Of a stretch of DNA of 64,000 nt, positions 27,613-36,418 are shown piece after piece. Within the stretch, counting starts at the first letter, position 1, and every line of letters begins with the position of its first letter. The translations under genes were made by a program, and so were the position numbers. The DNA is from Lachnospiraceae bacterium (GTDB lineage: Bacteria; Bacillota; Clostridia; Lachnospirales; Lachnospiraceae). The DNA lies in NCBI GenBank assembly GCA_900168235.1, contig FUZG01000008.1:1-64000 (forward strand), written 5' to 3'. Below the pieces are notes generated by a model that did not search any database, was not told where the DNA came from, and saw nothing but the letters and a program-made list of their open reading frames with translations.

Positions 27613-27975
27613 ATGGCAGTACAGATGAACGGACTTGATCAGAATACAGTAAATGCATGGCAGAACAGCAGCACAGAAAAAAATCAGGACTTAAGATCCG
27701 AATTTTCTGCCGCAGTTCAGGAAATATATGATAAGGTAAAGAACGGAGATACGGAGGAAAGTATTCCAATCGGCGGGCAGTCCTTTACGGTAAAAGAGTG
27801 GGACAAGATGATGCGCCGTTTTGACCGTATCCAGGAAGGTATCCGCGAGTCCATCGAGGAAGAGATAGAAAAGCGGAAGGCAGAAAATGAAGATCGTTTA
27901 GAAAGGCATAAGGCTGAGATCTCAAAGAAAGATAAAGAGTCCGACACGATGGAGCTTTTTGAAGAGATCTTGTGA
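27613..27975 (+). CDS. Conserved hypothetical, charged helical protein
   Basis: 120 residues behind AAGGAG. The middle (IPIGGQSFTVKEWDKMMRRFD, ~55-75) looks like a small folded motif; the rest is predicted helical and strongly charged, with a coiled-coil-like C-terminus (SIEEEIEKRKAENEDRLERH). No signal peptide or helix in the membrane. I have seen similar proteins in Lachnospiraceae without known function. It lies four bases before the HAD phosphatase and probably shares its transcript. Confidence 0.7.
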   Translation: MAVQMNGLDQNTVNAWQNSSTEKNQDLRSEFSAAVQEIYDKVKNGDTEESIPIGGQSFTVKEWDKMMRRFDRIQEGIRESIEEEIEKRKAENEDRLERHKAEISKKDKESDTMELFEEIL

Positions 27976-27979
27976 CTGA

Positions 27980-28606
27980 ATGGTAGTAATGGCAGAGATA
28001 ACAACAGTAATATTTGATATAGGAAATGTCCTTATAGGTTTTGACGGAGGGGATTTTCTTAAGAGACTATTTGATGAAAAGACAGCTGAAATAGTGGCGG
28101 ATGCCATGTTTGGCGGAAAATGGTGGAATGAGCTTGACCGCGGAGTCTTCTCTGATGAAGAGATCGTTGGCGGCTTTATAGAGCGTGCACCGGAATATGA
28201 AAAAGAAATCAAAGAGGCTTTTGGCAGAGTGAATGAGTGTATTCACCGTGTCGACTATGCCATTCCCTGGATCAGAGAGGTAAAGAAAGCAGGATTTGAG
28301 ACATATTTCCTGTCCAATTATTCGGAGCATGTGCTGGACCACAGTACTCATGCGATGGATTTCCTTCCGCTCCTCCTTGGCGGAATATTTTCATGCAGGG
28401 TGAAGATGGTAAAACCGGACAGTGAGATCTACAGACTTTTCCTTGATACCTATAAGAAAAAGCCGGAGGAATGTCTCTTTATCGATGATACAGAAGCGAA
28501 TATCAAGGCGGCAGAAGAATTAGGTATCAATGGATGGCATTTCCACGGATATGAAAAGGATCATGATGCCATTATGAAATATCTGCAGGAGAATGGTCGG
28601 AAATAA
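27980..28606 (+). CDS. HAD-superfamily hydrolase (subfamily IA)
   Basis: 208 residues. Motif I is FDIGNVLIGFD (~12-22), where Asp13 is the nucleophile but the usual second Asp at +2 is Gly-Asn, as in YihX-like HAD proteins. Motif II is TYFLSNYS (~112), motif III Lys in KMVKPDSEIY (~142), motif IV FIDDTEANIKAAEELG (~172-187). It probably acts on a sugar or nucleotide phosphate. ATG 27980 and ATG 27989 are both possible; neither has a strong ribosome site, so translation may be coupled to the gene before it. Confidence 0.88.
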   Translation: MVVMAEITTVIFDIGNVLIGFDGGDFLKRLFDEKTAEIVADAMFGGKWWNELDRGVFSDEEIVGGFIERAPEYEKEIKEAFGRVNECIHRVDYAIPWIREVKKAGFETYFLSNYSEHVLDHSTHAMDFLPLLLGGIFSCRVKMVKPDSEIYRLFLDTYKKKPEECLFIDDTEANIKAAEELGINGWHFHGYEKDHDAIMKYLQENGRK

Positions 28607-28650
28607 GGAGTTATTTAGTGTGGTAAAGCGTTAATTTGATGTAATTTTTC

Positions 28651-28680
28651 TTGACATAAAAAATCGGACTGATTTATAAT
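28651..28680 (+). promoter_or_regulatory. Promoter of the dapF-dapL unit
   Basis: TTGACA (28651-28656), 18-base spacer, TATAAT (28675-28680). Confidence 0.75.
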
Positions 28681-28689
28681 TTCACTCAG

Positions 28690-28733
28690 AAAGAGCAAGG
28701 GAGCTTTTTTATTGGCTATCTCTCGCTCTTTTT
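28690..28733 (+). terminator. Leader hairpin upstream of dapF, attenuator-like
   Basis: AAAGAGC (28690-28696) pairs with GCTCTTT (28725-28731), with extra inner GGGAG/CTCTC pairing, then TTTT. It lies between the promoter and the dapF start, so it may attenuate transcription. No lysine riboswitch features were recognised. Confidence 0.5.
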
Positions 28734-28778
28734 ACGTTTAAATAAAAGAGCTTTGAGGTTTCAAGGAGCAGAAGCATA

Positions 28779-29642
28779 ATGAAATTTACGAAAATGCAGG
28801 GCTGCGGAAATGATTACGTATATATAAACGGGTTTGCCGAAAAAATTGCGGATCACAGCAAGGCAGCTATTTTCTTAAGCAATCGAAATTTCGGTGTTGG
28901 TTCTGACGGCTTGATCTTTATTAATCCGTCGGAAAATGCTGATTTTGAGATGGAAATGTACAATTCCGACGGCTCCAGATCAGAAATGTGCGGCAACGGC
29001 ATGCGTTGCGTCGGAAAGTATGTATATGATCATGGTCTTACAGATAAAACACACTTTACTGTAGATACTCTTGCAGGAGTGAAAACTCTGGATCTAAAAG
29101 TGGCTGACGGAAAGGCCTATGAGATCACTGTTGATATGAGTTCTCCGATACTTACACCGGAACTTATTCCCGTAAAGGCAGAGGGGCTTGATCCTAAGGC
29201 AGAGTCGGCAGTGAAGGTTCCGATACGAGTACTTGATAAAGATTATGAGATGACTTGTGTTTCCATGGGAAATCCTCACGCAGTGATCTTTGTTGACGAG
29301 GATCCTGTAAATCTCGATCTTCCGAAGATCGGTCCTCAGTTTGAAAATCATGAAGATTTTCCGAACAGGACCAATACAGAATTTATCTATGTTAAGGACA
29401 GAAAGCACCTTGTGATGAGAGTGTGGGAGAGAGGAACAGGAGAAACTCTCGCCTGCGGAACAGGTGCCTGTGCATCCCTTGTAGCGGCAGTACTTAACGG
29501 ACTTGCTGATGATGAGGTTGAGATAAAACTGCTCGGCGGTACATTAAAGGTCCGCTGGGACAGAGAAGAAAATAAAGTATACCTGACAGGACCGGCAGTT
29601 ACGGTCTTTGAGGGTGAAATGGAGAATTCATGCTTACAGTAA
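28779..29642 (+). CDS. dapF: Diaminopimelate epimerase
   Basis: 287 residues. The two catalytic cysteines are in motifs EMCGNGMRC (Cys71) and LACGTGACA (Cys ~226); GNDYVYING and GNPHAVIF are also present. The enzyme interconverts LL- and meso-diaminopimelate, the last step before peptidoglycan and lysine use. The stop overlaps the start of the LL-DAP aminotransferase by 13 bases, so the two are translated together and form adjacent steps of the aminotransferase variant of lysine biosynthesis. Confidence 0.97.
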   Translation: MKFTKMQGCGNDYVYINGFAEKIADHSKAAIFLSNRNFGVGSDGLIFINPSENADFEMEMYNSDGSRSEMCGNGMRCVGKYVYDHGLTDKTHFTVDTLAGVKTLDLKVADGKAYEITVDMSSPILTPELIPVKAEGLDPKAESAVKVPIRVLDKDYEMTCVSMGNPHAVIFVDEDPVNLDLPKIGPQFENHEDFPNRTNTEFIYVKDRKHLVMRVWERGTGETLACGTGACASLVAAVLNGLADDEVEIKLLGGTLKVRWDREENKVYLTGPAVTVFEGEMENSCLQ

Positions 29643-30847
29643 ATGAAAACTATCTGAAACTCAGAGGTTCATATCTCTTTTCAGATATCGCAAAAAAGGT
29701 GTCAGCCTTTACAACCGCAAACCCTGACAGGACTATCATCCGTCTCGGTATCGGTGATGTTACTGAGCCTCTTACGCCCACTATCGTAAAAGCGCTTAAA
29801 GACGCAGTAGAAGAGCAGGCTCATGCTGAGACTTTCAGAGGTTATACCCCTGATCTCGGATATGATTTCCTTAGAAATGCTATCGCTGAGCACGATTACA
29901 AGGCGCGCGGCTGCAAGATCGAGGCTGATGAGATCTTTGTTTCCGATGGCGCAAAGAGTGATTCCGGAAATATTCAGGAGATTTTTTCTGACAAGGTACG
30001 TGTAGCCGTATGTGACCCTGTTTACCCCGTTTACGTGGATACAAACGTAATGGGCGGACGCGCAGGTGTATTTGATGAGGCCCGTGAGCAGTGGAGCAAC
30101 ATCATCTATATGCCCTGCACTGCTGAAAACGGTTTTGTACCGGAATTTCCTGCTGAGACACCGGATCTGATCTATATCTGTTCACCTAATAATCCGACAG
30201 GATCCGCGCTTAAAAAAGACGAGCTTCAGAAGTGGGTAGATTATGCAAATGAGCATGGATCTGTCATCATTTTTGATGCTGCATACGAAGCATACATCAC
30301 AGAAGAGGATGTACCTCACTCTGTTTATGAGTGCAGAGGTGCTGAGACTTGTGCTATTGAGATTCATTCTTTCTCTAAAAATGCAGGATTTACAGGTGTT
30401 CGTCTGGGATACACTGTTGTTCCGAAGGCGCTTAAGGATGCAAACGGAGTGTCGATCCACAGTCTTTGGACGCGTCGTCACGGAACCAAGTTTAACGGTG
30501 CTCCTTACATCCAGCAGAGAGCAGGAGAAGCGGTTTATTCTGAAGCAGGTCAGAAGGAAGTTCGTGAACTTGTTTCCTACTACATGGAAAATGCGCGCAT
30601 GATCCGCGAGGGTCTTACTAACGCCGGATATACAGTTTACGGTGGTGTAAATGCGCCTTATATCTGGCTCAAGACACCTGACAATATGACAAGCTGGCAA
30701 TTTTTTGATCATCTTCTTGAAAAAGCAGGTATCGTAGGTACTCCGGGTTCGGGATTCGGACCTTCGGGAGAAGGATACTTCCGCCTTACTGCATTTGGAA
30801 ATCACGAGAATACCAAAGCGGCAGTTGAGAGATTCCAGACTCTTTGA
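29630..30847 (+). CDS. dapL: LL-diaminopimelate aminotransferase
   Basis: 405 residues, class I/II PLP fold. The N-terminus ([20 protein letters not shown]) and [11 protein letters not shown] are typical for Dap[26 protein letters not shown] and the PLP lysine in [14 protein letters not shown] (~250) are present. It converts tetrahydrodipicolinate to LL-DAP in one step, bypassing the succinylase or acetylase branches. Pairing with dapF confirms the assignment. It starts inside the last codons of dapF. Confidence 0.96.
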   Translation: MLTVNENYLKLRGSYLFSDIAKKVSAFTTANPDRTIIRLGIGDVTEPLTPTIVKALKDAVEEQAHAETFRGYTPDLGYDFLRNAIAEHDYKARGCKIEADEIFVSDGAKSDSGNIQEIFSDKVRVAVCDPVYPVYVDTNVMGGRAGVFDEAREQWSNIIYMPCTAENGFVPEFPAETPDLIYICSPNNPTGSALKKDELQKWVDYANEHGSVIIFDAAYEAYITEEDVPHSVYECRGAETCAIEIHSFSKNAGFTGVRLGYTVVPKALKDANGVSIHSLWTRRHGTKFNGAPYIQQRAGEAVYSEAGQKEVRELVSYYMENARMIREGLTNAGYTVYGGVNAPYIWLKTPDNMTSWQFFDHLLEKAGIVGTPGSGFGPSGEGYFRLTAFGNHENTKAAVERFQTL

Positions 30848-30885
30848 GGAATCATCTGAACTGCTGCGATGACCCGTACTGTTCC

Positions 30886-30955
30886 GTTGTCTAGGTTATT
30901 TTTCACAGAGGGAAAATTAGATGACTGGTATTTCGGTCTTTTTTCCCTAGACAAC
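30886..30955. repeat. 70-bp hairpin element with 10-bp perfect ends
   Basis: GTTGTCTAGG (30886-30895) and CCTAGACAAC (30946-30955) form a perfect inverted repeat. Inside, GGGAAAA/TTTTCCC and GACTG/CGGTC can pair as well, followed by a T-run. It could terminate dapL, or be a small palindromic element. It lies about 95 bases before asnB. Confidence 0.55.
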
Positions 30956-31048
30956 ACTTAACATAAGGAGATTAAGTGGTTTGTGAACAGTAACCTCGTG
31001 ATTAAAATGCAGGCAGCGACTATGCTGCTAAAAAGGTGAGGTATAACT

Positions 31049-32635
31049 ATGTGTTCGATCATTGGTTTTGAAAAAAGAAGCATCCCCGAGGAAACAGCAA
31101 AAAAATGTCTTGAGCTTACAATATCCAGAGGCCCTGATATGACCCGTTTCGAGGAAGCAGGTCAGGGCTGGCTTGGATTTAACCGTCTTGCCATAATGGG
31201 TCTTACAGAATACGGTATGCAGCCCTTCCATTCAGGAAAAAGCATGGTTGTGTGCAACGGTGAGCTTTTTGGCTTCCGCGCCCAGAGAGCGGATATGATC
31301 GGTAAAGGTCACAAGTTCATCAGTAACTCTGACTGTGAGATCATCCTTCCCATGTACGAAGAGTACGGCGTTGCCATGTTTGACAAACTGGATGCCGAAT
31401 TTGCAATGATCATTTATGACGGAGAAGCGGATAAATTTATCGCAGCACGTGATCCTATCGGAATCCGTCCGCTTTTCTATGGCTACGTGGATGATGGTTC
31501 CATTGCATTCGCAAGTGAAGCAAAGAACCTGATACCGGTAGTTAAGGAGGTATTTCCTTTCCCTCCCGGCTGCTATTATAAGGACGGCGCATTTATCAGA
31601 TACGCTGATCCCGCAGCGGTTCATCATTATATCGTAGACGATGCTGATACAGCATCCGAGAAGATCCGTGAGAAGCTTGTAGCAGGCGTTGCCAAGCGTC
31701 TTGATGCAGATGCTCCGGTAGGATTCCTTCTGTCAGGAGGATTGGATTCTTCTCTTGTTTGTGCTATCGCACAGCGCATCAACCCGAGAAAGAAGATCCG
31801 TACATTTGCGATCGGAATGGATGTTGATGCGATCGACCTGAAATATGCCCGTGAAGTGGCTGATTTCATCGGCTCTGAGCATACAGAGGTGATCATTTCA
31901 AGAGATGATGTCATCGAGGCACTTGAGCCTGTCATCGCGACTCTCGGAACCTTTGATATCACTACTATCCGTGCAAGTATCGGAATGTACCTTGTGTGCA
32001 AATATATCCACGAAAACACAGATATCCGCGTGCTCTTAACAGGTGAGATCTCTGATGAGATGTTTGGATATAAATATACAGATTTCGCTCCGTCACCTGC
32101 TGAGTTCCAGAAAGAGGCTATGAAGCGTATCAGAGAGCTTCACTACTATGATGTTCTCCGTGCGGACCGCTGTATCGCAGTGAACTCTATCGAGGCACGT
32201 GTGCCTTTCGGTGATCTGGATCTGGTAGAGTACGTAATGAGCCTTACACCGGAGGTAAAGATCAATACTTACGGAAAGGGCAAGTACCTGCTCCGCCATG
32301 CTTTCGATAAGGGTGAGTGGCTCCCTGAGTCCATCGTACAGCGTGAGAAGGCTGCTTTCTCCGATGCGGTAGGCCATTCCATGGTAGACGATCTGAAGGA
32401 ATATGCTGAGTCAAAGTATGCAGATGATGAGTGGCAGGCTATAGCTTCAAAGTATGAGCATGCGACTCCGTTCACTAAGGAGAGCCTCCTGTACCGAGAA
32501 ATCTTTGAAAAGTATTACCCGGGTCAGTCTGCTATGATCCCAGACTTCTGGATGCCGAACAAAGAGTGGCCGGGATGCAACGTAAACGATCCTTCAGCAA
32601 GGGTCCTTGCAAACTACGGTGCAAGCGGAGTCTGA
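31049..32635 (+). CDS. asnB: Asparagine synthase, glutamine-hydrolysing
   Basis: 528 residues, matching the AsnB size of enteric bacteria rather than the longer Bacillus forms. Cys2 is the N-terminal nucleophile of the class II amidotransferase (CSIIGFEKR); the glutaminase half has RGPDMTRFEE and CNGELFG. The synthetase half begins with the PP-loop SGGLDSSLV (~229-237). It forms asparagine from aspartate, glutamine and ATP. The leader carries the 70-bp hairpin element at 30886 and a small GCAGC/GCTGC hairpin near 31011. Confidence 0.96.
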   Translation: MCSIIGFEKRSIPEETAKKCLELTISRGPDMTRFEEAGQGWLGFNRLAIMGLTEYGMQPFHSGKSMVVCNGELFGFRAQRADMIGKGHKFISNSDCEIILPMYEEYGVAMFDKLDAEFAMIIYDGEADKFIAARDPIGIRPLFYGYVDDGSIAFASEAKNLIPVVKEVFPFPPGCYYKDGAFIRYADPAAVHHYIVDDADTASEKIREKLVAGVAKRLDADAPVGFLLSGGLDSSLVCAIAQRINPRKKIRTFAIGMDVDAIDLKYAREVADFIGSEHTEVIISRDDVIEALEPVIATLGTFDITTIRASIGMYLVCKYIHENTDIRVLLTGEISDEMFGYKYTDFAPSPAEFQKEAMKRIRELHYYDVLRADRCIAVNSIEARVPFGDLDLVEYVMSLTPEVKINTYGKGKYLLRHAFDKGEWLPESIVQREKAAFSDAVGHSMVDDLKEYAESKYADDEWQAIASKYEHATPFTKESLLYREIFEKYYPGQSAMIPDFWMPNKEWPGCNVNDPSARVLANYGASGV

Positions 32636-32674
32636 TAAATACTCCTTGTTTTGTACAAAAATATGACCATTTTA

Positions 32675-32706
32675 CCCGCCGTGAAAGGTTGATGTTTCAC
32701 GGCGGG
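32675..32706 (+). terminator. Terminator of asnB
   Basis: Perfect 12-bp stem CCCGCCGTGAAA / TTTCACGGCGGG, eight-base loop, then TGTTTTATTTTT. Confidence 0.9.
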
Positions 32707-32760
32707 TGTTTTATTTTTAAATAAGGGTGCAGGGAGTTTTTATAAGAAGGGGGGATGCCT

Positions 32761-32913
32761 ATGGAAGAAAAAGAAAGAACCGGGAATACAGAAAAAGAAA
32801 AGAAGGACTGGAAAAAGGTAAAGATACCTTTGGGCAAGTATCAGCTCCTGCTTATTTACTGCGGGATAGTCCTGCTGTATTACGTGATACGATATGTCAT
32901 CCTTAAGGGATAA
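32761..32913 (+). CDS. Small single-pass membrane protein, 50 residues
   Basis: ATG 32761 (six bases after GGGGGG) to TAA 32913; an ATG at 32755 is less well placed. About 26 charged residues (many Lys/Glu) precede one membrane helix (YQLLLIYCGIVLLYYVI) and end in LKG, giving an N-in topology. Not recognised. Terminators on both sides make it an independent transcription unit. Confidence 0.6.
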   Translation: MEEKERTGNTEKEKKDWKKVKIPLGKYQLLLIYCGIVLLYYVIRYVILKG

Positions 32914-32917
32914 AAAA

Positions 32918-32945
32918 GAGAGCGGTGCCGTTTGGCATCGCTCTC
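32918..32945. terminator. Bidirectional terminator before the alcohol dehydrogenase end
   Basis: GAGAGCGGTGCC / GGCATCGCTCTC with a four-base loop; A-rich to the left and T-containing to the right. Confidence 0.8.
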
Positions 32946-32980
32946 AGTCTTTATCAGTATAAACCCGCTTAAAGCCTTAT

Positions 32981-34198
32981 TTAGAAGTCTACCTCGAGAT
33001 CGTAGTAGCAGCAGTCAAGCAGCTTCTCCATCTCTTCCTGAGACGGCTGACGAGGGTTAGAACCTGTACATGCATCAAGGATAGCATTAGCTGCGATATC
33101 ATGACGTCTCTCTTTGTAGATCTCTTCCGGAACGAAACCGTTCTCTGTCGGGAAGGAATCTGCGCCATAATTCTTGATGCAGTGAGGAATATTAAGGTCG
33201 TCGTTCATGCCGCGGAGATACTTGATGAGGAGAGCAACCTTCTCGTCGTCGTTGCTTCCGCCGAGATGCATGTAATCAGCGATGACACCGTAACGCTTCT
33301 TAGCAGCGGGATCCTTAGCGTTGAATGCGATAACCTTCGGAAGGTACATAGCATTAGCAGCACCGTGGATGATGTGTGCGCCCTGATCTGCGAATACGGC
33401 ACCTGTCTTGTGAGCCATTGAGTGAACGATACCAAGCAGAGCGTTGGAGAATGCCATACCTGCAAGACACTGAGCATCGTGCATGATGTCACGAGCTTCC
33501 ATATCCTCGTTATAGGACTTAACGAGATTTGCCTGAATGAGCTCGATCGCATGGATAGCGAGGGAATCAGCGTAAGCACTGTTAGCTGTAGAAACATATG
33601 CCTCAATAGCATGTGTGATAGCGTCCATACCTGTGTGAGCAACAAGCTTTTTAGGCATTGTCTCAGCGAGCTCAGGATCAACGATAGCGATATCAGGAGT
33701 AATCTCAAAGTCAGCGATAGGATACTTGATACCCTTTGAGTAGTCAGTGATGATAGAGAATGCAGTAACCTCTGTAGCTGTACCTGATGTAGAAGAAATA
33801 GCGCAGAAATGAGCCTTCTTACGAAGCTCCGGGATACCGAATACCTTGCACATATCCTCGAATGTGCACTCAGGATACTCGTACTTGATCCACATAGCCT
33901 TTGCAGCATCGATAGGTGAACCGCCGCCGATAGCTACGATCCAGTCCGGTCCGAACTCCTGCATTACTTCAGCACCCTTCATAACAGTCTCAACGGAAGG
34001 GTCAGACTCGATACCTTCAAAGATCTTAACTTCCATTCCTGCTTCCTTGAGGTAACCCTCAGCTCTCTGCAGGAATCCGCCGCGCTTCATAGAACCACCG
34101 CCTACACAGATGATAGCCTTCTTGCCCTTAAGAGTTTTAAGGTTTTCAAGTGCGCCTTTGCCGTGGTACAGGTCTCTGGGTAAAGTAAAACGTGCCAT
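32981..34198 (-). CDS. Iron-containing alcohol dehydrogenase
   Basis: 405 residues from ATG 34196-34198 behind AGGAGG. NAD(P)-binding loop GGGSPIDAAKAMW (~90-103), and the metal ligands in GMDAITHAIEAYVS and GIVHSMAHKTGAVF ... HGAANAMYLP (one Asp, three His). Type III alcohol dehydrogenases reduce acetaldehyde or butyraldehyde with NADH and reoxidise cofactor during fermentation. A Rex-type operator 22 bases upstream (34220-34236) fits control by the NADH/NAD ratio. Specific substrate (ethanol, butanol or diol) cannot be told. Confidence 0.93.
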   Translation of the reverse strand: MARFTLPRDLYHGKGALENLKTLKGKKAIICVGGGSMKRGGFLQRAEGYLKEAGMEVKIFEGIESDPSVETVMKGAEVMQEFGPDWIVAIGGGSPIDAAKAMWIKYEYPECTFEDMCKVFGIPELRKKAHFCAISSTSGTATEVTAFSIITDYSKGIKYPIADFEITPDIAIVDPELAETMPKKLVAHTGMDAITHAIEAYVSTANSAYADSLAIHAIELIQANLVKSYNEDMEARDIMHDAQCLAGMAFSNALLGIVHSMAHKTGAVFADQGAHIIHGAANAMYLPKVIAFNAKDPAAKKRYGVIADYMHLGGSNDDEKVALLIKYLRGMNDDLNIPHCIKNYGADSFPTENGFVPEEIYKERRHDIAANAILDACTGSNPRQPSQEEMEKLLDCCYYDLEVDF

Positions 34199-34219
34199 TT
34201 TAGAATCCTCCTGAAAAAA

Positions 34220-34236
34220 TGTTAATAACTTAACAA
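34220..34236 (-). promoter_or_regulatory. Rex (redox) operator of the alcohol dehydrogenase
   Basis: Minus strand TTGTTAA-N4-TTAACA, near the clostridial Rex consensus TTGTTAANNNNTTAACAA. It sits between the promoter region and ribosome site of the alcohol dehydrogenase. The rest of 34199-34588 is an AT-rich double promoter region with no gene visible. Confidence 0.72.
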
Positions 34237-34588
34237 ACCTCATTTAGTATATCCTTTGCACTAAAATAATGCAATGCTTTGTTGCTAAATTCACAAAATA
34301 TTTACATCTGACAGCAAATTTTTTGTAAATTTAGACTTATTTAATTGATTATGTTGTCATATGATGAAATGCACAAAAACAGGTGATTAATTTAGACGTT
34401 TTAAGAAATTGTGTAGAATATTTATTTGTGCTATTGATTTAAAATATAAAAAGTGTAGGATTATGAATAGCGATATAAACTAGAGGGGAATGTTCGTAGT
34501 TTTGAACATATTGTTTAACTGACGGAATATGTATCGCCTGCGGTAGAAGGGAACTGCCGACAGATATTAGAAGAAAGGGGAGATAAAT

Positions 34589-34834
34589 ATGACAGACGTA
34601 GCAGTAAAGCTCAGCAGCAAAGAACAGATTGAAGAGTTTGTTCAGATCAACACCAGATCAGGATGCCAGGTTGATGTCAGGAGCGGAAGAAGTTACATTG
34701 ACGGAAAGTCCATCATGGGACTTCTTACATTAAAGCTTCTGAAGCCGATCTACGTAAGCCTCATCGGAGACGACAGTAATGTTTCCGAAGTTATGCAGGC
34801 ATATAAAAAGCAGCATCTTTTGGTTCAGGGCTGA
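34589..34834 (+). CDS. HPr-like protein lacking the phospho-histidine
   Basis: 81 residues with the HPr fold pattern, but the active-site segment normally reading GLHARPA is INTRSGCQVDVRSG here, so His15 is missing. The second regulatory site is kept: KSIMGLLTLKLLK has the Ser equivalent to HPr Ser46, the target of HPr kinase. It therefore cannot pass phosphate in the sugar PTS but could act like Crh as a regulator of catabolite repression. Strong GGGGAG ribosome site, own terminator behind, no PTS genes near. Confidence 0.8.
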   Translation: MTDVAVKLSSKEQIEEFVQINTRSGCQVDVRSGRSYIDGKSIMGLLTLKLLKPIYVSLIGDDSNVSEVMQAYKKQHLLVQG

Positions 34835-34862
34835 TATTTTCGAATAAAGAAATGGATTTTTT

Positions 34863-34895
34863 AAAAGCTGTACTTCATAATGAGGTACAGCTTTT
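34863..34895 (+). terminator. Terminator of the HPr-like gene
   Basis: AAAAGCTGTAC / GTACAGCTTTT, perfect 11-bp stem, 11-base loop. Confidence 0.85.
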
Positions 34896-34960
34896 AGTAT
34901 TATGCGGAGTATTTGGCGGGGGATTAAACCTGCGTGACAGGTGCTTTTAGGAGGATATGT

Positions 34961-35944
34961 TTGAAAGGTCACAGTGAAAAAATGCTTTATCCAAAGGAGC
35001 TTCTGAAGCTGCTCAAGGATCTCATAGAAACGGATTCGCTGGAGTTTGTGCGGGATGCGCTCGATGACACGTGCATCAGGATTCCGTATATGATGAGTGA
35101 TGCCGTGGAGAATTATATAGAGCTCCGGGGATGCAGTGTTTTCGGCGTTCTTGAAGAAGAATTTGAAGTGGGTACTTCTATTCGTATAAGCTCTGACGGA
35201 TATATGCTGAGGATCTTTTTCTGTGCACCTGACGAACGGGAACTAAGGATTGAGTGCAGCAGTGCGATCCAGCGGATCACCCTGTATCAGTATCACAGGA
35301 CAGGTCACTACTGGGTGGAAGGAAATGAGTTCCTGAGACGTCTCGTCTATATGGTAGGAACGGTCCATGACAAGGTAGAGTTCATGGGACGGGATTACTG
35401 CAACGAGACAGAGTTATCCTATTATCATTTGATAGAGTTTGCGCCCTTCAGATACTGGTCTCCTATAGATGAGACGATGGATGACTGGTACCATAATTCC
35501 GCTGCGGGAACGGAAGTTATGAGGGAACTCGCCCGGGAGGCGGGGGATGAGAGATTTCTCTGGATGATAGACCAGTACACTGAGTCGCCTGAGATACGGA
35601 ATGTCCTTGCAAGATATTTATCCGGCAATGATGGAGACAGGATGATGGAATGTCTTCAGAAAAGGATCGTCAAGGGCTCGTCATCCTACGAAGAGCGGAG
35701 ATATGATCCGCTTCTTGAGGAACAGATCCTTAGAAAAAGAGAGGAGATCACAGACCGCCTGACAGCCTCCGGTTATGAGGGAACGTATCCTGAATTTCAG
35801 CGGGGAAATATCCGTGTACTCGTGATAGAAGAACAGCCTTTTACAATAATGGACAGAGAAGATGCGGAATACCGTTTTCATTTTGAGTTCTGTGAAGAAG
35901 CAGACGGAAAGATGATAAGAACGGTCAAGCATGAAAATCTGTGA
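34961..35944 (+). CDS. Uncharacterised soluble protein (DUF3878-like)
   Basis: 327 residues from TTG 34961, six bases after AGGAGG; a GTG at 34934 has no ribosome site. No signal peptide or membrane helix. The composition is acidic, with motifs such as LLKLLKDLIETDSLEFVRDA at the N-terminus and TGHYWVEGNEFLRRLVYMVG and LSYYHLIEFAPFRYW in the middle. From memory it resembles a Lachnospiraceae-restricted family (DUF3878); the function is unknown. It is a single gene between two terminated units. Confidence 0.7.
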   Translation: MKGHSEKMLYPKELLKLLKDLIETDSLEFVRDALDDTCIRIPYMMSDAVENYIELRGCSVFGVLEEEFEVGTSIRISSDGYMLRIFFCAPDERELRIECSSAIQRITLYQYHRTGHYWVEGNEFLRRLVYMVGTVHDKVEFMGRDYCNETELSYYHLIEFAPFRYWSPIDETMDDWYHNSAAGTEVMRELAREAGDERFLWMIDQYTESPEIRNVLARYLSGNDGDRMMECLQKRIVKGSSSYEERRYDPLLEEQILRKREEITDRLTASGYEGTYPEFQRGNIRVLVIEEQPFTIMDREDAEYRFHFEFCEEADGKMIRTVKHENL

Positions 35945-36064
35945 AAAATCGGAGAATTTTTCAAAGCTGTGAACCTTGGGACAGGAGTCTTGGGTTCACG
36001 GCCTTTGCTAAATTTCTGTCAGACTCGGAATCGTGCGGATAATAAAATAAATTTATAAAAATTA

Positions 36065-36115
36065 TTGACAGATGTGTTAGCTGGTGCTAAATTAACATTG
36101 TTAGTTGAAGCTAAC
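36065..36115 (+). promoter_or_regulatory. Iron-type promoter P2 with two palindromes
   Basis: TTGACA (36065-36070), 17 bases, TAAATT (36088-36093). TTAGC-N4-GCTAA (36077-36090) overlaps the -10; GTTAG-N6-CTAAC (36100-36115) covers the predicted start. First palindrome begins 11 bases after the -35 start, as in P1 and P3-P6; the second begins 24 bases later, as in P5. Confidence 0.72.
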
Positions 36116-36212
36116 TACCGCAAAAGTACAGGTTCATGCGCATGAATTTTGTACAACTTTCAGATTTCTCTTACCTTGGCCTGCCGTGCCCAGCCATCAC
36201 GGCAGGCTCATT
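36100..36212 (+). ncRNA. Candidate iron-responsive small RNA A
   Basis: Predicted transcript from promoter P2. It would start in a GTTAG/CTAAC stem-loop, followed by a hairpin with the perfect palindrome TTCATGCGCATGAA (36133-36146) extended by GTAC/GTAC pairing. Then comes the unpaired AGATTTCTCTTACC (36162-36175), and a GC-rich hairpin GCCTGCCGTG/CACGGCAGGC (36179-36207) with a weak T-rich tail. It holds no convincing reading frame. The AGATTTCTC stretch is shared with the RNA at 46326. The leader of pflB begins only downstream, at a separate promoter. Confidence 0.55.
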
Positions 36213-36240
36213 TCATAATGTAAATAAATGCACAATAAAA

Positions 36241-36260
36241 AAACTTGAATAATCAAGTTT
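36241..36260. promoter_or_regulatory. Palindrome upstream of pflB, possible FNR/CRP-type site
   Basis: AAACTTGA-N4-TCAAGTTT, 8-bp perfect arms; the TTGA-N4-TCAA core resembles FNR/CRP-family sites. It lies about 180 bases upstream of the pflB promoter P3. A weak terminator is the alternative. Confidence 0.4.
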
Positions 36261-36368
36261 GTTGGCAGGTTGAACAAAGTTGAAAATACATGATTTTGCA
36301 GTATAAATTTGGGCTTTTGTTCTTGTTTTTATACACTTTAAACAGCCTTTTATAAAGTTGTTCCGAGG

Positions 36369-36386
36369 TTGTTGATTTTTTAACAA
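36369..36386 (+). promoter_or_regulatory. Rex-like operator upstream of pflB
   Basis: TTGTTGA-N4-TTAACAA, one mismatch from the Rex consensus TTGTTAANNNNTTAACAA, about 35 bases before the -35 region of P3. Confidence 0.6.
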
Positions 36387-36418
36387 AAGTCTGATAGTAT
36401 TCTAACTTGGATTTTGGA

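Noticed and set aside
30886-31048. Known riboswitch class before asnB
   Set aside because: A long hairpin is visible but no conserved riboswitch core that I can recognise.
33205-33909. 234-codon minus-strand frame inside the alcohol dehydrogenase
   Set aside because: Leu/Ser-rich translation in a shifted frame of a well-identified gene.
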